Source: Amycolatopsis orientalis DSM 43388 (lineage in GTDB: Bacteria > Actinomycetota > Actinomycetes > Mycobacteriales > Pseudonocardiaceae). From it: a stretch of 64,000 nucleotides of DNA. Where the stretch lies: the NCBI RefSeq assembly GCF_000411975.1, contig NZ_ASXG01000158.1, positions 92,746 through 156,745 of the forward strand, written 5' to 3'. Shown here one piece after another: positions 42,600 to 51,838 of this stretch. Position 1 is the stretch's first letter, and every line of letters begins with the position of its first letter. The position numbers and the translations under genes are program-made. The notes beneath the pieces were generated by a model. That model saw nothing but the letters and a program-made list of their open reading frames with translations, was not told the DNA's origin and ran no database searches.

Positions 42600-43496
42600 T
42601 CAGCCTTCGTCCTCCCAGGGACGCTGGCGACGAGGCGGTTCCCGGTGAGGCGGACGCGGACGGCCGGGCGGCGGCTCGTCCCCGCGCGGCCGACGCCGCG
42701 GCGGCGGAGGTGCGTCGCCCCGCGGATCACGACGGCGCGGATCTCCTTCCGGCGGCCGGGGCCGACGCCCCTCCGGCGGCGGCTTGCGGGCACCGCGCGG
42801 AGCGTTGGGGTCCAACGGGTCGCGCCGAGGACGCGCCCCCGGGTCGGCAGGCGGACGCGGACGGCGCGGCGGAGGAGCGTCGAGATCGCGGTCCCGCGGC
42901 GGACGGCGGCGGTTGCCCGGAGGCGGGGTCTGCCCGGCCCGACCGGCTGGCGGCCGCGTGCGCGGACGGCTGGCGGCTTTGTCGTCCTCGTCGCGAGAAC
43001 GCGGAGCCTTGCCGTCCTTGATCTTGACCGGCGCGTCCGGGTCGCGTTCGCGGTAGATCCGGAAGAAGCCGAACAGCAGCGTGACGCCAGTGGTGACCGC
43101 CATCGTCGGGAAGCCCTTGATCAGCGGCGTTCCGATGTTGAGCAGCTTCGAGAGAGTGTCGCTGGCTTCCGGACCCCCGCCGGTCAGCAGCACCACGCCC
43201 GGCACGGTGACGGCGAGCACCAGCGGCGGCTGCACCATCGGACCGAACAGTCCGCGTCTTTGCACCGCGCCGACCGCGATCACGGCCCCGAGGAAGTAGC
43301 CCGCTTTGAAAACAAACCCGAGGCTGCCGGAGGACTTCTCGTCGATGATGGCGCCGAGCACTGCCAAGCCGAAGCCCACGAGCACGGCCGCCCACCAGGG
43401 CAGGCCGCGCCTCGTGCCGACGACGAGACGCTCGTCCCACGGCACGGGGGCGTCATCGGCATCAGGATCGCTCTGGCGATCGCGTATCGCGGTCAC
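42600..43496 (-). CDS. DUF6542-type membrane protein with Arg/Pro-rich tail (Rv1111c-like)
   Basis: About 298 residues. Four membrane helices (LPWWAAVLVGFGLAVLGAII, AGYFLGAVIAVGAV, PPLVLAVTVPGVVLLTGG, TMAVTTGVTLLFGFF) occupy the first ~140 residues. A ~150-residue very basic, proline-rich disordered tail follows (PRRRDPRGD and similar repeats). It matches Rv1111c in position between ispH and ychF, though here the repair insertion separates it from ychF. Function unknown. The GTG at 43496 is a best guess; no clear ribosome site. Confidence 0.75.
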   Translation of the reverse strand: MTAIRDRQSDPDADDAPVPWDERLVVGTRRGLPWWAAVLVGFGLAVLGAIIDEKSSGSLGFVFKAGYFLGAVIAVGAVQRRGLFGPMVQPPLVLAVTVPGVVLLTGGGPEASDTLSKLLNIGTPLIKGFPTMAVTTGVTLLFGFFRIYRERDPDAPVKIKDGKAPRSRDEDDKAASRPRTRPPAGRAGQTPPPGNRRRPPRDRDLDAPPPRRPRPPADPGARPRRDPLDPNAPRGARKPPPEGRRPRPPEGDPRRRDPRGDAPPPPRRRPRGDEPPPGRPRPPHREPPRRQRPWEDEG

Positions 43497-44318
43497 GAGG
43501 CACACCGTAGCCCGTACTTGTCACGATCTTGTTGGCACTGCCGAGGACAGCACGAAGCAGCCACTCGACCGCATGACATCTCTTTCGGTCGAGCGGTACC
43601 CGCGGTGCGGCCTTCCCGCCCCGCTCCGCCGGACGGGGAACCAGTGGACCAGACCTCTGACCAGCGATGATACCGACGGTATGGCCTGGCCGCCCGTTTC
43701 CCGGTCCTGCTCTCACCCCAGGCTAGGCCACTGGCCGACGACGGCAACCGCGGCGCCGCCGGTCGTGTTCCGGAACATTCGCCGTTCTGGAACTTGACCG
43801 GGAATTGACGTTCCCGTGAGCCGGCTGAGCGCCCGGATCCTGCCCGCCCGACGCCGCAACCATGCCCTTTCGCCCGCCCCGGCGGCGGTGTCCAACCTGG
43901 ACTCTGCCGTTGGTTCCGGGCAATCCGGACTCCGGTCTGGGCCGTCCGGGCACCCAGCCACGGGGCGGCCTTGGCGGACCATGCACGGGGGCTCGTGGCG
44001 CCGCCCAGTCGCCGACGCGGATCACCGCTCATCGGGACGGTGGCCTGGCGACTTTGGACGCCCGCCCGGCGCGCGGTGACGCACTGCCGCTTACGGCAAC
44101 GCCCGAGCGAGACCGCATGCGCACCCTCCGGACGTCCGAGCCCGGACGTTAAGCCGTCTCGCTGCCCGGCTCGCTCCGGCCGGACGACGCCGGACCCGAT
44201 GCGCCACGTAGGCTCCGTCCGCCAGTTCGCGCCGTTGAGGACGCCAAGAGGCTCGCCAGGCCACGGTGCCCCGGACTTGCCAGACCACCTCACCGGGCCA
44301 TGCGCCGAGGCCCACCAA

Positions 44319-44400
44319 GCCTCTTGCCAAGGCGCTCACCGAGCCTCTTGCCAAGGCGCTCACCGAGCCGCTTACCAAGCCAGCTCACCAAGCCAGCTCA
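44319..44400. repeat. 24-base tandem repeat
   Basis: Two identical 24-base units (44319-44342 and 44343-44366; core CTTGCCAAGGCGCTCACC) are followed by a degenerate third unit (44367-44390) and a part of a fourth. It looks like a minisatellite. 24 bases is eight codons, but no surrounding gene is supported. Confidence 0.75.
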
Positions 44401-44468
44401 CCAAGCCACGAAGCGGTGCCTCGCTCGCCGGTTTGTGCCGCGGCGCGCGCGACCCAATCCGCGCCGCC

Positions 44469-44715
44469 GTGCCTCGCCGTGCCAACTTGCATCGCCAGGT
44501 CTCGGCCAGCCGGACTGTGCAGCCCTTGCTCCACCGGATCCGCGCGCAGTCGTGCCTGGCCGTGCCAGCTCGCATCGCCAGGTCTCGGCCAGCCGGGCTG
44601 TGCCAGCCCTGGCCCCCGCCGGATCCGCGCCCCAGCCGTGCCTCGCCGTGCCGACTCGTGCCGCGGTGGCTCGATCCGCCGGACCGCGCCTGGCTTGGGC
44701 TCGCCGGATCCGTGC
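44469..44715. repeat. About 84-base degenerate tandem repeat, nearly three units
   Basis: Units start at 44469, 44552 and 44638, each with GTGCCTSGCCGTGCC. Units one and two share ATCGCCAGGTCTCGGCCAGC and a CCGGATCCGCG segment in the same order. The third is more diverged. The 83- and 86-base periods are not both multiples of three, which argues against a coding repeat. Confidence 0.7.
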
Positions 44716-44949
44716 CTGGCCGCTCGCCGCCGAACCGTGACGCCGTGCTCGAACCGGCCAAGCCACGCGGCCGCCGCACCACCGCGCCGGGTAGAGGCCC
44801 CGCCCTGCTGGCAGCGCCGTCAGGCCTCAAGCGTCAGCCCGAGTCCCGTGTGCAGGCGTCCCAAGCCACACTGCCGGAGCCGTACCGCGCAGGCACACCA
44901 TCGATCGTCCGATCGCGAGTGTCGAGCCCGCGGCCATCGCGCCGCGACC

Positions 44950-45864
44950 TCAACCAGCTGCCACCTCGTCTCCCTTCCGCAGTTGCGGCACCGGTGCCGG
45001 ACTGCCCGACGCGTCGGTGAGCGGCGCGACCGTCGCGCGGAACGACTCCAGTGCCTCGAGTTCCCGGCGGCGGGCCGAGATGAAGCGCTGCAGGTGCGTG
45101 GTGGACAGATTCAGCGCTTCGACCGCGTTGCCCGCCGCTCGGTGTGCGGCGGCGGCACCCGCGCGCACTTGCTCGACGTCTTCGACGAGCGCGCGGTCGC
45201 TGGCGGCGAACAGCGCCGCCGACGCGAGCACTCCGAATCCCGTGGGGCCACACAGGAACACGCGGCGATCGATCAACCAGCGCAGCAATTCGGGATCGGT
45301 GTCGAGAGCCGCGACGACCGCCGCGTCGGACGGGACGAACATGATGGTGCCGTAGATCGCGTCTGCCCAGCGCTGATAGCCCTTGCCCGCCAGCTCCGCC
45401 GCGCGGGAACGCAGCTGCCGGACATGGACGCGCAGCGCGTCGAGCCGTTCTTCCGGGTCGTCGGTCTCGACCGCCTCCGCCCAGATCGCCATGCTCGCCT
45501 TCGCGTCGACCGGTACCGCGCGGCCGCCGCCGACATTCAGCACCAGGTCGGGCTTCGCGCTTCCGCCGCCGCCCAGATCGGTCTGCAGGGTGAAGTGCAG
45601 TCCCTCCCGCAGTCCGAGGGCGCGCGCCGTTTCCACCAGCACCTGTTCGCCGAGTTCGCCGCGGCCGTGGATCGATGCGAACGCCACCTCGTACCGGCGC
45701 AGTGCGAGCTGCTGCTGGTCGCCTTTCGCGCGCTCTGCCGCCACGAGCCGCGCGGCTGCGTCCGCGCGGCGCATTCCGTCGTTGTACAGCCGCCACAGCG
45801 CGACTACCGCGACGCACAGGAGCAGCGCGAGCACGACGGCCGCGGTGGTGATCACCGTCTCCAC
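44950..45864 (-). CDS. rmuC: RmuC family DNA recombination protein
   Basis: A 304-residue protein. One N-terminal membrane helix (TTAAVVLALLLCVAVVALW), a short coiled coil (RRADAAARLVAAERAKGDQQ) and a PD-(D/E)xK-like RmuC nuclease core follow: GELGEQVLVETARALGLREG, KPDLVLNVGGGRAVPVDAKAS (Asp...Asp-x-Lys), YGTIMFVPSDAAVVAAL. RmuC limits inversions at short inverted repeats in E. coli. The GTG at 45864 has AGGAGG 5-6 bases upstream. It is divergent from sbcD, and degenerate repeats lie directly downstream. Confidence 0.9.
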   Translation of the reverse strand: METVITTAAVVLALLLCVAVVALWRLYNDGMRRADAAARLVAAERAKGDQQQLALRRYEVAFASIHGRGELGEQVLVETARALGLREGLHFTLQTDLGGGGSAKPDLVLNVGGGRAVPVDAKASMAIWAEAVETDDPEERLDALRVHVRQLRSRAAELAGKGYQRWADAIYGTIMFVPSDAAVVAALDTDPELLRWLIDRRVFLCGPTGFGVLASAALFAASDRALVEDVEQVRAGAAAAHRAAGNAVEALNLSTTHLQRFISARRRELEALESFRATVAPLTDASGSPAPVPQLRKGDEVAAG

Positions 45865-46092
45865 CCGGTCCTCCTCTCCGTCGGGTCCGGCGGGTGTCCG
45901 GACGCGAGACATCATGGCGGACCGCACCGACAAAAACCGGCGCGCACGGTCGCGCTGTGTAGCTGACCTGCGACTTTCCAGATCGGGGCTGGGCGTGTCC
46001 GCCGCGGACCTGATCGGCTTCGTACACACGTTCGAGTGGGGTACCGGCGTGCCTACCGGATTTCGTCGGGGTCAGCTCCTAACGTGGTCGCC

Positions 46093-47247
46093 GTGAGAGT
46101 CCTCCATACCTCTGATTGGCACGTCGGCCGCACGTTCCACGGCGCCGATCTGCTTACCGAACAGGAGGCCGCCCTCACGCACATCGCCGAACTCGTCGAC
46201 CGCGAGTCGGTCGACGTCGTGGTGGTGGCCGGTGACATCTACGACCGGGCGGTGCCGTCCGCCGAAGCCGTCCGCGTCGCCACGGCCGCGATGACCCGCA
46301 TCCGCCGGGCGGGTGCGGAACTCGTGGTCACGCCCGGCAACCACGATTCGGCGGCGCGGCTCGGCGCGTTCGCCGAATTCGCGGCGGCGGGCGGGCTGCA
46401 CGTCCGCGCGACCGTCGAAGGGATCGCGGAACCCGTTGTGCTGCAGGACGAACACGGCCCGGTCGCGTTCTACGGCATTCCGTATCTCGAACCCGAGCCG
46501 TCGCGGCACGCGCTGGGCGTGCCGGAGGCGCGCGGCCACGCCGGCGTGCTCGGCGAGGCGATGCGGCGGGTGCGGGACGATCTGGCCGCTCGTCCAGGCA
46601 CTCGATCCGTAGTGCTGGCACACGCTTTCGTCACCGGCGGCGAGGCCAGCGAATCGGAACGCACCATCGCGGTGGGCGGGGTCGAGCAGGTTCCCGGCTC
46701 GGTCTTCGACGGCGTGGACTATGTCGCGCTCGGGCATCTGCACGGACCGCAGACGCTCGCGGAGCACCTCCGGTACTCCGGAAGTCCGCTGGCGTATTCG
46801 TTTTCCGAAGCGCGCCAACGCAAATCGGTGTGGTTCGTGGATCTCGACGCCAGCGGTCTGGCCGAGGTTCGCCGGCACGAGCTGCCCGTGCCGCGTCCGC
46901 TCGCGACGCTCTCCGGAGAGCTCGCCGATTTGCTCGAGGACCCGGAACACGAGCAATGGCGCGAGTATTTCCTCTCGATCACGGTCACTGATCGAGTGCG
47001 CCCGATCGATGCGATGCGGTTGTTGCAGGATCGTTTTCCCTATGCGGTGCACATGGATTGGCGTCCCGACGGCGGGGTCGCAGGCACCGAGCTGAAGTAC
47101 GCCGAGGCGGTGCGCGGGCGTAGCGACATCGAGATCGCGCGCAGTTTCCTCGACGACTGCCGCGGCGCTCCGCCGACCGAACGCGAGGAGCGGCTCGTGC
47201 ACCTCGCGCTCGAAGCAGCGAACCGAGCGGCGGTGGAGAAGCTGTGA
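46093..47247 (+). CDS. sbcD: SbcD exonuclease subunit (Mre11-type)
   Basis: A 384-residue calcineurin-like nuclease. The metal motifs are HTSDWHVGRTFH, VVVAGDIYDRAVPS, VTPGNHDSAARL, LAHAFVTGGEASESER and ALGHLHGPQ in order. With SbcC it cuts DNA hairpins and double-strand ends. The GTG at 46093 (VRVLHTSDW) puts the first metal motif at the N-terminus as usual. The stop overlaps the sbcC start (GTGA). Confidence 0.95.
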   Translation: MRVLHTSDWHVGRTFHGADLLTEQEAALTHIAELVDRESVDVVVVAGDIYDRAVPSAEAVRVATAAMTRIRRAGAELVVTPGNHDSAARLGAFAEFAAAGGLHVRATVEGIAEPVVLQDEHGPVAFYGIPYLEPEPSRHALGVPEARGHAGVLGEAMRRVRDDLAARPGTRSVVLAHAFVTGGEASESERTIAVGGVEQVPGSVFDGVDYVALGHLHGPQTLAEHLRYSGSPLAYSFSEARQRKSVWFVDLDASGLAEVRRHELPVPRPLATLSGELADLLEDPEHEQWREYFLSITVTDRVRPIDAMRLLQDRFPYAVHMDWRPDGGVAGTELKYAEAVRGRSDIEIARSFLDDCRGAPPTEREERLVHLALEAANRAAVEKL

Positions 47248-50207
47248 GGCTGCATCTGCTGGAGGTGGAAGCCTTCGGCCCCTACGCGGGTCGGGAGGTG
47301 GTCGACTTCGACGCCCTCGGCACCGACGGGCTGTTCCTTCTCCACGGCGACACCGGTGCGGGCAAAACTACGCTGCTCGACGCGATCGCGTTCGCGTTGT
47401 TCGGCGTGGTGCCGGGCGCGCGCGGCGACGTCAAGCGGTTGCGATGCGATCTCGCCGCACCGGATCGGCGGACGGAGGTCGTGCTGGAGCTGACCGTGCA
47501 GGGCCAGCGGCTGCGGATCGTGCGCAGCCCGGAGTACCAGCGGCCGAAGAAACGCGGCGACGGGTTCACCACGCAGCAGGCCCGGGTTTCGCTCACCTGG
47601 GTCGGCGAACCGCCCGCTGGGCTGCCGCCGGACGGAAGCATCCGCATCGACGAGGTGGCGCGCACCGTCGAGCGGCTGCTGGGCATGACGGCAGCACAGT
47701 TCTTCCAGGTCGTGCTTCTGCCGCAAGGAGAATTCGCGAAGTTCCTCCGCAGCGACACCACAGAACGCGAGAAGCTGCTGGAACGGCTTTTCGGCACCGA
47801 GCGGTTCTCCGACGTCGAACGCTGGTTCGCGGACCTTCGAGCGGAACGCGGCCGGTCGCTGGAAAAGCGGCAGCAGGAGGTTCGCGAACTGCTCGCCCGC
47901 TACGCCCAGGAAGCGCAGCAGGAGCCGCCGGAGGAAGGGCAGCCGGAGTGGGTCGAGGCGGTGCTGGCCGAGGTCGCCGCCCGGGCCGAGGCGGCGGAAA
48001 CCGAGGCAGCGCAAGCACGTTCGGCGGCGAAGGCCGCTGAGGTCGCGCTACGGGAGGCGGAAGAAGACGCGGAAAAGATCCGCCGGGTCCGCACCGCGCA
48101 TACCCGGTTGACGCAAGTCGCCGAGCAAGCGGCTGAACGTGCTGAGTGGACGGAAGAGATCGCGGCGGCTCGGCGCGCTGCCGCGGTGGTTCCCGAAGCC
48201 GAGCTGATGGACCGGCGCACGGCCGAGCTCGGTGATGCGCAGGTGCTGGTCGCGGACCGCATCCGAGACCTCGCCGACCTCGGTTTCGATGCGGTCGGGC
48301 TCGCCGTCGCCGACTTGCGCGAGCGTGCGGGTTCCGTTCGCGAGGAGGCAGGTGCGCTCGCCGAGCTGGCCGCGGAAGCGAACCAGCAGAAGACCGATGA
48401 GCAACGCCGTGCGGAGCGGCAGAAAGTCGCGGAGAAAGCCGCCGAACAGGTTGCCGTACTTGTGGAGCGGCTGGCCGAGTTGCCCGGTCTGATAGCCACC
48501 GCGCGTACTGAAGCGACGGTGGCGGGAGAAGCCGCGGCGAAATTGGATGGGGCGAAATCCCGCGTCGAAGAGCGGACCTCGCTCACTCGTGCGGCCGAGG
48601 AGCTGCCGCCAGCTGAAGCCAGGGTCGAGCGCGGCGAAGCGAAACTGCGCGAGGTGGTGGACGCGCACCAGGCGGCTCGGCAACGTCGGCTGGACCTTCG
48701 CGAACGGCGTCTCGACGGGATGGCAGCAGAGCTGGCTGCTGGCTTGGCCGAGGGAACGGCGTGTCCGGTGTGCGGGTCGGCCGAACATCCGGCACCGGCG
48801 AACCATGACGCACCGTTGGTGGACGAGGCGGAAGAACGCGCTGCCGAAGACGCCGAGCAAAAGGCGTCGGCATTGCGTCAGCGAGTGGTGTCTGCGCTGG
48901 AAGAGGCCAAGGCGCGGGTTGTCTTCTTGCGCGAACGGTTGGACGGACGCACTGCGGAGGAGATCGCGAGCGCGCTGACCGAAGCCCGCGCGGTCGTCGC
49001 GGAACTCTCCGACAAGGCGCAGCGCAGGGACCAGCTGAACGCGAAGGTTGCGGAGCTGGAGCGCGATGCCGAGAAGCTGGGTGAACAGCGTCGTCTCGCC
49101 GAGCAGACGGTCACGGAGGCGACCAGCGAGATCCGGGCGTTGGACGAGCGGATGGCCGAGCGCGAACAGCGGCTCATCGCGGGACGGGGCGACTTCCCGG
49201 ACGTTCCCGCCCGACGGCAGCACCTGCTCACGTTCGCCGGCGCGCTGGACCTGGCAGCAGAGGCGCACAACGCGGTGTCCGGAGCGGAGGCCCGGCTGGC
49301 GGAGCAACGAGACCTGGTGGAAATCTCGTTGCATGCCAAGGGATTCTCGACCCTGGAGGAAATGCGCGCCGCGGTGCGGACCGACGAGCAGATCACGAAG
49401 CTCGAGCAGGGGCTCGCCGAGGCGGACGCGATGGCCGCAGGTGCGCGGGAGATGCTCGCGCAACCCGAACTGTTCGGGATCTCGCCGGACGACGTGGTGG
49501 ACGTCGCGCCGCTGGCCGAGCGGGCGAAGGAGACGCGGGCTCGCGCGGACACCGCTTTCGCCGCGCAGCAAGCGGTGTCGGCGCAACACCGCGAACTGGT
49601 GAAGCTCGCCGGACGGTTGAGCACCGCGCTGTCGGAGTTGCGGCCGCTGGAAGAGGAATACGCCGAACTTCGGGCACTATCCGAAGTGGTCAATGGGCGA
49701 GGGCAGAACGCGCGGAAGATGTCGTTGCGCTCGTATGTCCTGGCGGCTCGGCTGGAAGAGGTCGCGCTCGCGGCGACCGCGCGGCTGCGGACCATGAGCC
49801 AGGGCCGCTACTCGTTCGTGCACTCCGACGCGGCCGGCGCGCGCGGCACGAGGGGCGGCCTCGGCCTCGACGTGCTGGACGACTACTCCGGCACAGTGCG
49901 CCCAGCGAAAACACTCTCGGGCGGCGAGTCTTTCCTGGCGTCGCTGTCGCTCGCGCTGGGCCTGGCCGATGTGGTGGCGGGCGAAACCGGCGGTGCGCTG
50001 CTCGACACCCTCTTCGTGGACGAAGGTTTCGGCACCCTGGACGCCGAAACGCTGGACGTGGTGATGAACATCCTCGACGAACTCCGCGCCGGCGGTCGCG
50101 TGGTGGGCTTGGTGTCGCACGTCGAGGAACTCCGCCAGCGCATCCCGACGCGGCTGCGGGTGCGGAAGTCCCGCATCGGGTCGAGAGTGGAGCTGCAGAT
50201 GGCCTGA
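47244..50207 (+). CDS. sbcC: SbcC SMC-like ATPase subunit (Rad50-type)
   Basis: A 987-residue protein. The N-terminal half-site has GDTGAGKTTLLDAIAFALFG (Walker A at ~34-42) and QVVLLPQGEFAKFLRS. Long heptad coiled coils flank a zinc hook (ACPVCGSAEHP, CxxC at ~507-510). The C-terminal half has the ABC signature LSGGESFLASLSLALGL (~891), Walker B LLDTLFVDEGFGTLD (~918) and the VSHVEELRQRIP His switch. It partners SbcD in removing hairpins and protein-blocked ends. It is translationally coupled to sbcD. Confidence 0.96.
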   Translation: MRLHLLEVEAFGPYAGREVVDFDALGTDGLFLLHGDTGAGKTTLLDAIAFALFGVVPGARGDVKRLRCDLAAPDRRTEVVLELTVQGQRLRIVRSPEYQRPKKRGDGFTTQQARVSLTWVGEPPAGLPPDGSIRIDEVARTVERLLGMTAAQFFQVVLLPQGEFAKFLRSDTTEREKLLERLFGTERFSDVERWFADLRAERGRSLEKRQQEVRELLARYAQEAQQEPPEEGQPEWVEAVLAEVAARAEAAETEAAQARSAAKAAEVALREAEEDAEKIRRVRTAHTRLTQVAEQAAERAEWTEEIAAARRAAAVVPEAELMDRRTAELGDAQVLVADRIRDLADLGFDAVGLAVADLRERAGSVREEAGALAELAAEANQQKTDEQRRAERQKVAEKAAEQVAVLVERLAELPGLIATARTEATVAGEAAAKLDGAKSRVEERTSLTRAAEELPPAEARVERGEAKLREVVDAHQAARQRRLDLRERRLDGMAAELAAGLAEGTACPVCGSAEHPAPANHDAPLVDEAEERAAEDAEQKASALRQRVVSALEEAKARVVFLRERLDGRTAEEIASALTEARAVVAELSDKAQRRDQLNAKVAELERDAEKLGEQRRLAEQTVTEATSEIRALDERMAEREQRLIAGRGDFPDVPARRQHLLTFAGALDLAAEAHNAVSGAEARLAEQRDLVEISLHAKGFSTLEEMRAAVRTDEQITKLEQGLAEADAMAAGAREMLAQPELFGISPDDVVDVAPLAERAKETRARADTAFAAQQAVSAQHRELVKLAGRLSTALSELRPLEEEYAELRALSEVVNGRGQNARKMSLRSYVLAARLEEVALAATARLRTMSQGRYSFVHSDAAGARGTRGGLGLDVLDDYSGTVRPAKTLSGGESFLASLSLALGLADVVAGETGGALLDTLFVDEGFGTLDAETLDVVMNILDELRAGGRVVGLVSHVEELRQRIPTRLRVRKSRIGSRVELQMA

Positions 50208-51321
50208 GGAGAGCAGGGACGGTCCTGCGCCGGGTGCCAGTTTGGCTCCAGCGCCGAGCCACCGCCGGGTCGGCTGGCGCGGGTCGGCAGCCGTGTTAGG
50301 GCGATCGCGCGCACAGCTCGCCAGCCCGTCCGCGGAGCACCGGCACCACGACTGCAGGGTTGGCCGGGTGCGGCTAGCCGGTTGGCGGGCTGAGTGCCGA
50401 ACCAGGGCGGCCACTGCGGTGGTGGGCGAGTTGGCTTGCCGATGGCGGTCGGCCAGTGCCGTAGTGAGCGGAGCGATTGCTGCGGCGGTGAGCCGGGCAG
50501 GTGCCCGACCGTGGGGTGAAAAGTGCTGTGGTGAGCGATTGCTGCGAGGTGACCTGAGCGGCCGCTGCCAGTGGCGGGCCGGTGCCGTGGCGAGCGGCGC
50601 TGTCGGGTGGGCAGGCGTCTCGCACGCGGAGCGTGCGGTGCTGCCAGCGGTGGCCAGCCGGGTGCCGCAGTGAGTGGTTGCTGCGGTGGTGGGCGCAGCC
50701 GAGTGCTCTCGCAACCTCCGCGTGCGAGAGGTTGGACAGCCGTGGCGGTGCTGGGCGTACGTCGCGCTGTGGGACGAGCCACTGCTACCGGCGGGGGTAG
50801 CCGGTGCCGCGGTGAGTTGCCGCTTGCGCGGTCGCGAGCAAGTGTTGCCAATGGTGGGCAGTTGTGGCGGCGGCGGGCTCTCGCACGCGGAGCGTGCATC
50901 CGTTGTGGTGGGGCCGAGCCCGTGAGAGCAGCGACGGGCACCCCTTCGCAGTAGTCAGCAGCTGCTGCGGCGGTGAGCCGAGCGGGTGCTGCCACCGCTG
51001 GACGGAAAGTGCCACGGTGAGCGGTTGCCGCCGGGTGTCCGGTCAGCACCGCAGTGGTCGGCTGCTGCTAGCGGTGGCTGGAGAATGCCGCCGTGGGGGC
51101 TGGCAAGCGCCGCAGTGTGCGCCCGCTGCCGTGGAGCCCGGCTGGTGCTGGCGGTGGTCGGCGGACTGTGCCGGGTGAGCGGCAATCGCGGTGACGGAGC
51201 CGGGCGAGCAGTTGGCGGGACAGCCAACCGTCAAGTGACCGGCCAGCCAGCCCCGCCAGAGCATCGAGCCGCCACCTCGACCGCGCCCAAAGAAGCCAGC
51301 CAGTCTCCCCGGCGGAGACCG
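50208..51321. repeat. 1.1-kb GC-rich degenerate repeat and hairpin tract
   Basis: No gene is supported; the open frames are low-complexity. Variants of GGTGAGCGGTTGCTGC and GTGCTGCCRGCGGTGG recur throughout. TCTCGCACGCGGAGCGTGC occurs identically at 50618-50636 and 50879-50897, each able to form a 6-base-stem hairpin. CTCTCGCA (50706-50713) pairs with TGCGAGAG (50723-50730). The tract lies directly after sbcC and mirrors the one beyond rmuC. Confidence 0.65.
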
Positions 51322-51825
51322 TCAGGCGGACGCCTCGTGGTGCAGCAGCCACCGCTTCGCGGCCACGCCCCAGCGGAAGTTGCCGATTGCTCCGCCGGTT
51401 CGGACGACTCGGTGGCAGGGCACGAACAGTGCCGCCGCGTTGCGGGCGCAGGCGGTCGCTGCGGCGCGGACTGCCGAGGGGTTGCCAGACAGGGCGGCGT
51501 ACTCCGCGTAGCTCACCGGGCTGCCTGCCGGCACCTTGCGCAGCATCTCCCACGCGTGCTCGCGGAACGGGCCCGACCGTTGGCGTACCTCGATATCGGC
51601 GACGGCGTCGAGGTCGCCGCCGTGGTAGCTGCGGACGGCGGCGGTTACCGGGCCCAGGTCGCGGCGTTCGGTCAGGGTCGTCGGGGCCAAGGACAGCGAG
51701 ATGAGCGGCGTCAGCTCGGCGACGTCGCCGGTCCAGCCGGAGGCCAGTACTGCGCCGTCGCCGGTCACTACCGCGGTGAACGGGCCGATTTTGGTGTCCA
51801 AAGTGGACCAGAAGGCGGTGGGCAC
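51322..51825 (-). CDS. ogt: Methylated-DNA-[protein]-cysteine S-methyltransferase
   Basis: A 167-residue suicide repair enzyme that takes O6-methyl groups from guanine. The active site FVPCHRVVRTGG holds Cys137, and KVPAGSPVSYAEYAALSGNP with AVRAAATACARN forms the DNA-binding helix-turn-helix and Asn hinge. The C-terminal GNFRWGVAAKRWLL fits the family. It starts 13 bases after the stop of the Ada-AlkA gene and forms an alkylation-repair operon with it. Confidence 0.94.
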   Translation of the reverse strand: MPTAFWSTLDTKIGPFTAVVTGDGAVLASGWTGDVAELTPLISLSLAPTTLTERRDLGPVTAAVRSYHGGDLDAVADIEVRQRSGPFREHAWEMLRKVPAGSPVSYAEYAALSGNPSAVRAAATACARNAAALFVPCHRVVRTGGAIGNFRWGVAAKRWLLHHEASA

Positions 51826-51838
51826 GGGAAAAGTCTCC

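Larger units (their letters stand above)
43497..44949. repeat. 1.45-kb apparently non-coding tract with degenerate tandem repeats
   Basis: No frame on either strand shows a recognisable domain, ribosome site or consistent codon bias; the long frames are repetitive Arg/Pro/Ala/Ser strings. The left ~200 bases probably hold the promoter of the DUF6542 gene, with a 13-base palindrome at 43670-43682 (ATACCG-A-CGGTAT). Two repeat arrays are listed separately. The rest is GC-rich sequence in which I see nothing. Confidence 0.6.

Noticed and set aside
44319..44715. CRISPR-like array
   Set aside because: Units are directly adjacent without unique spacers and the period is irregular. These are tandem repeats, and no cas genes are present.
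43493..45020. Several long frames on both strands in the repeat tract
   Set aside because: Low-complexity Arg/Pro/Ser/Ala strings driven by GC-rich repeats. The repeat period changes phase, which a protein repeat would not.
49677..51264. Overlapping long minus-strand frames across the end of sbcC and the second repeat tract
   Set aside because: They run antisense through sbcC and continue into degenerate repeats with no domain, so they are shadows.
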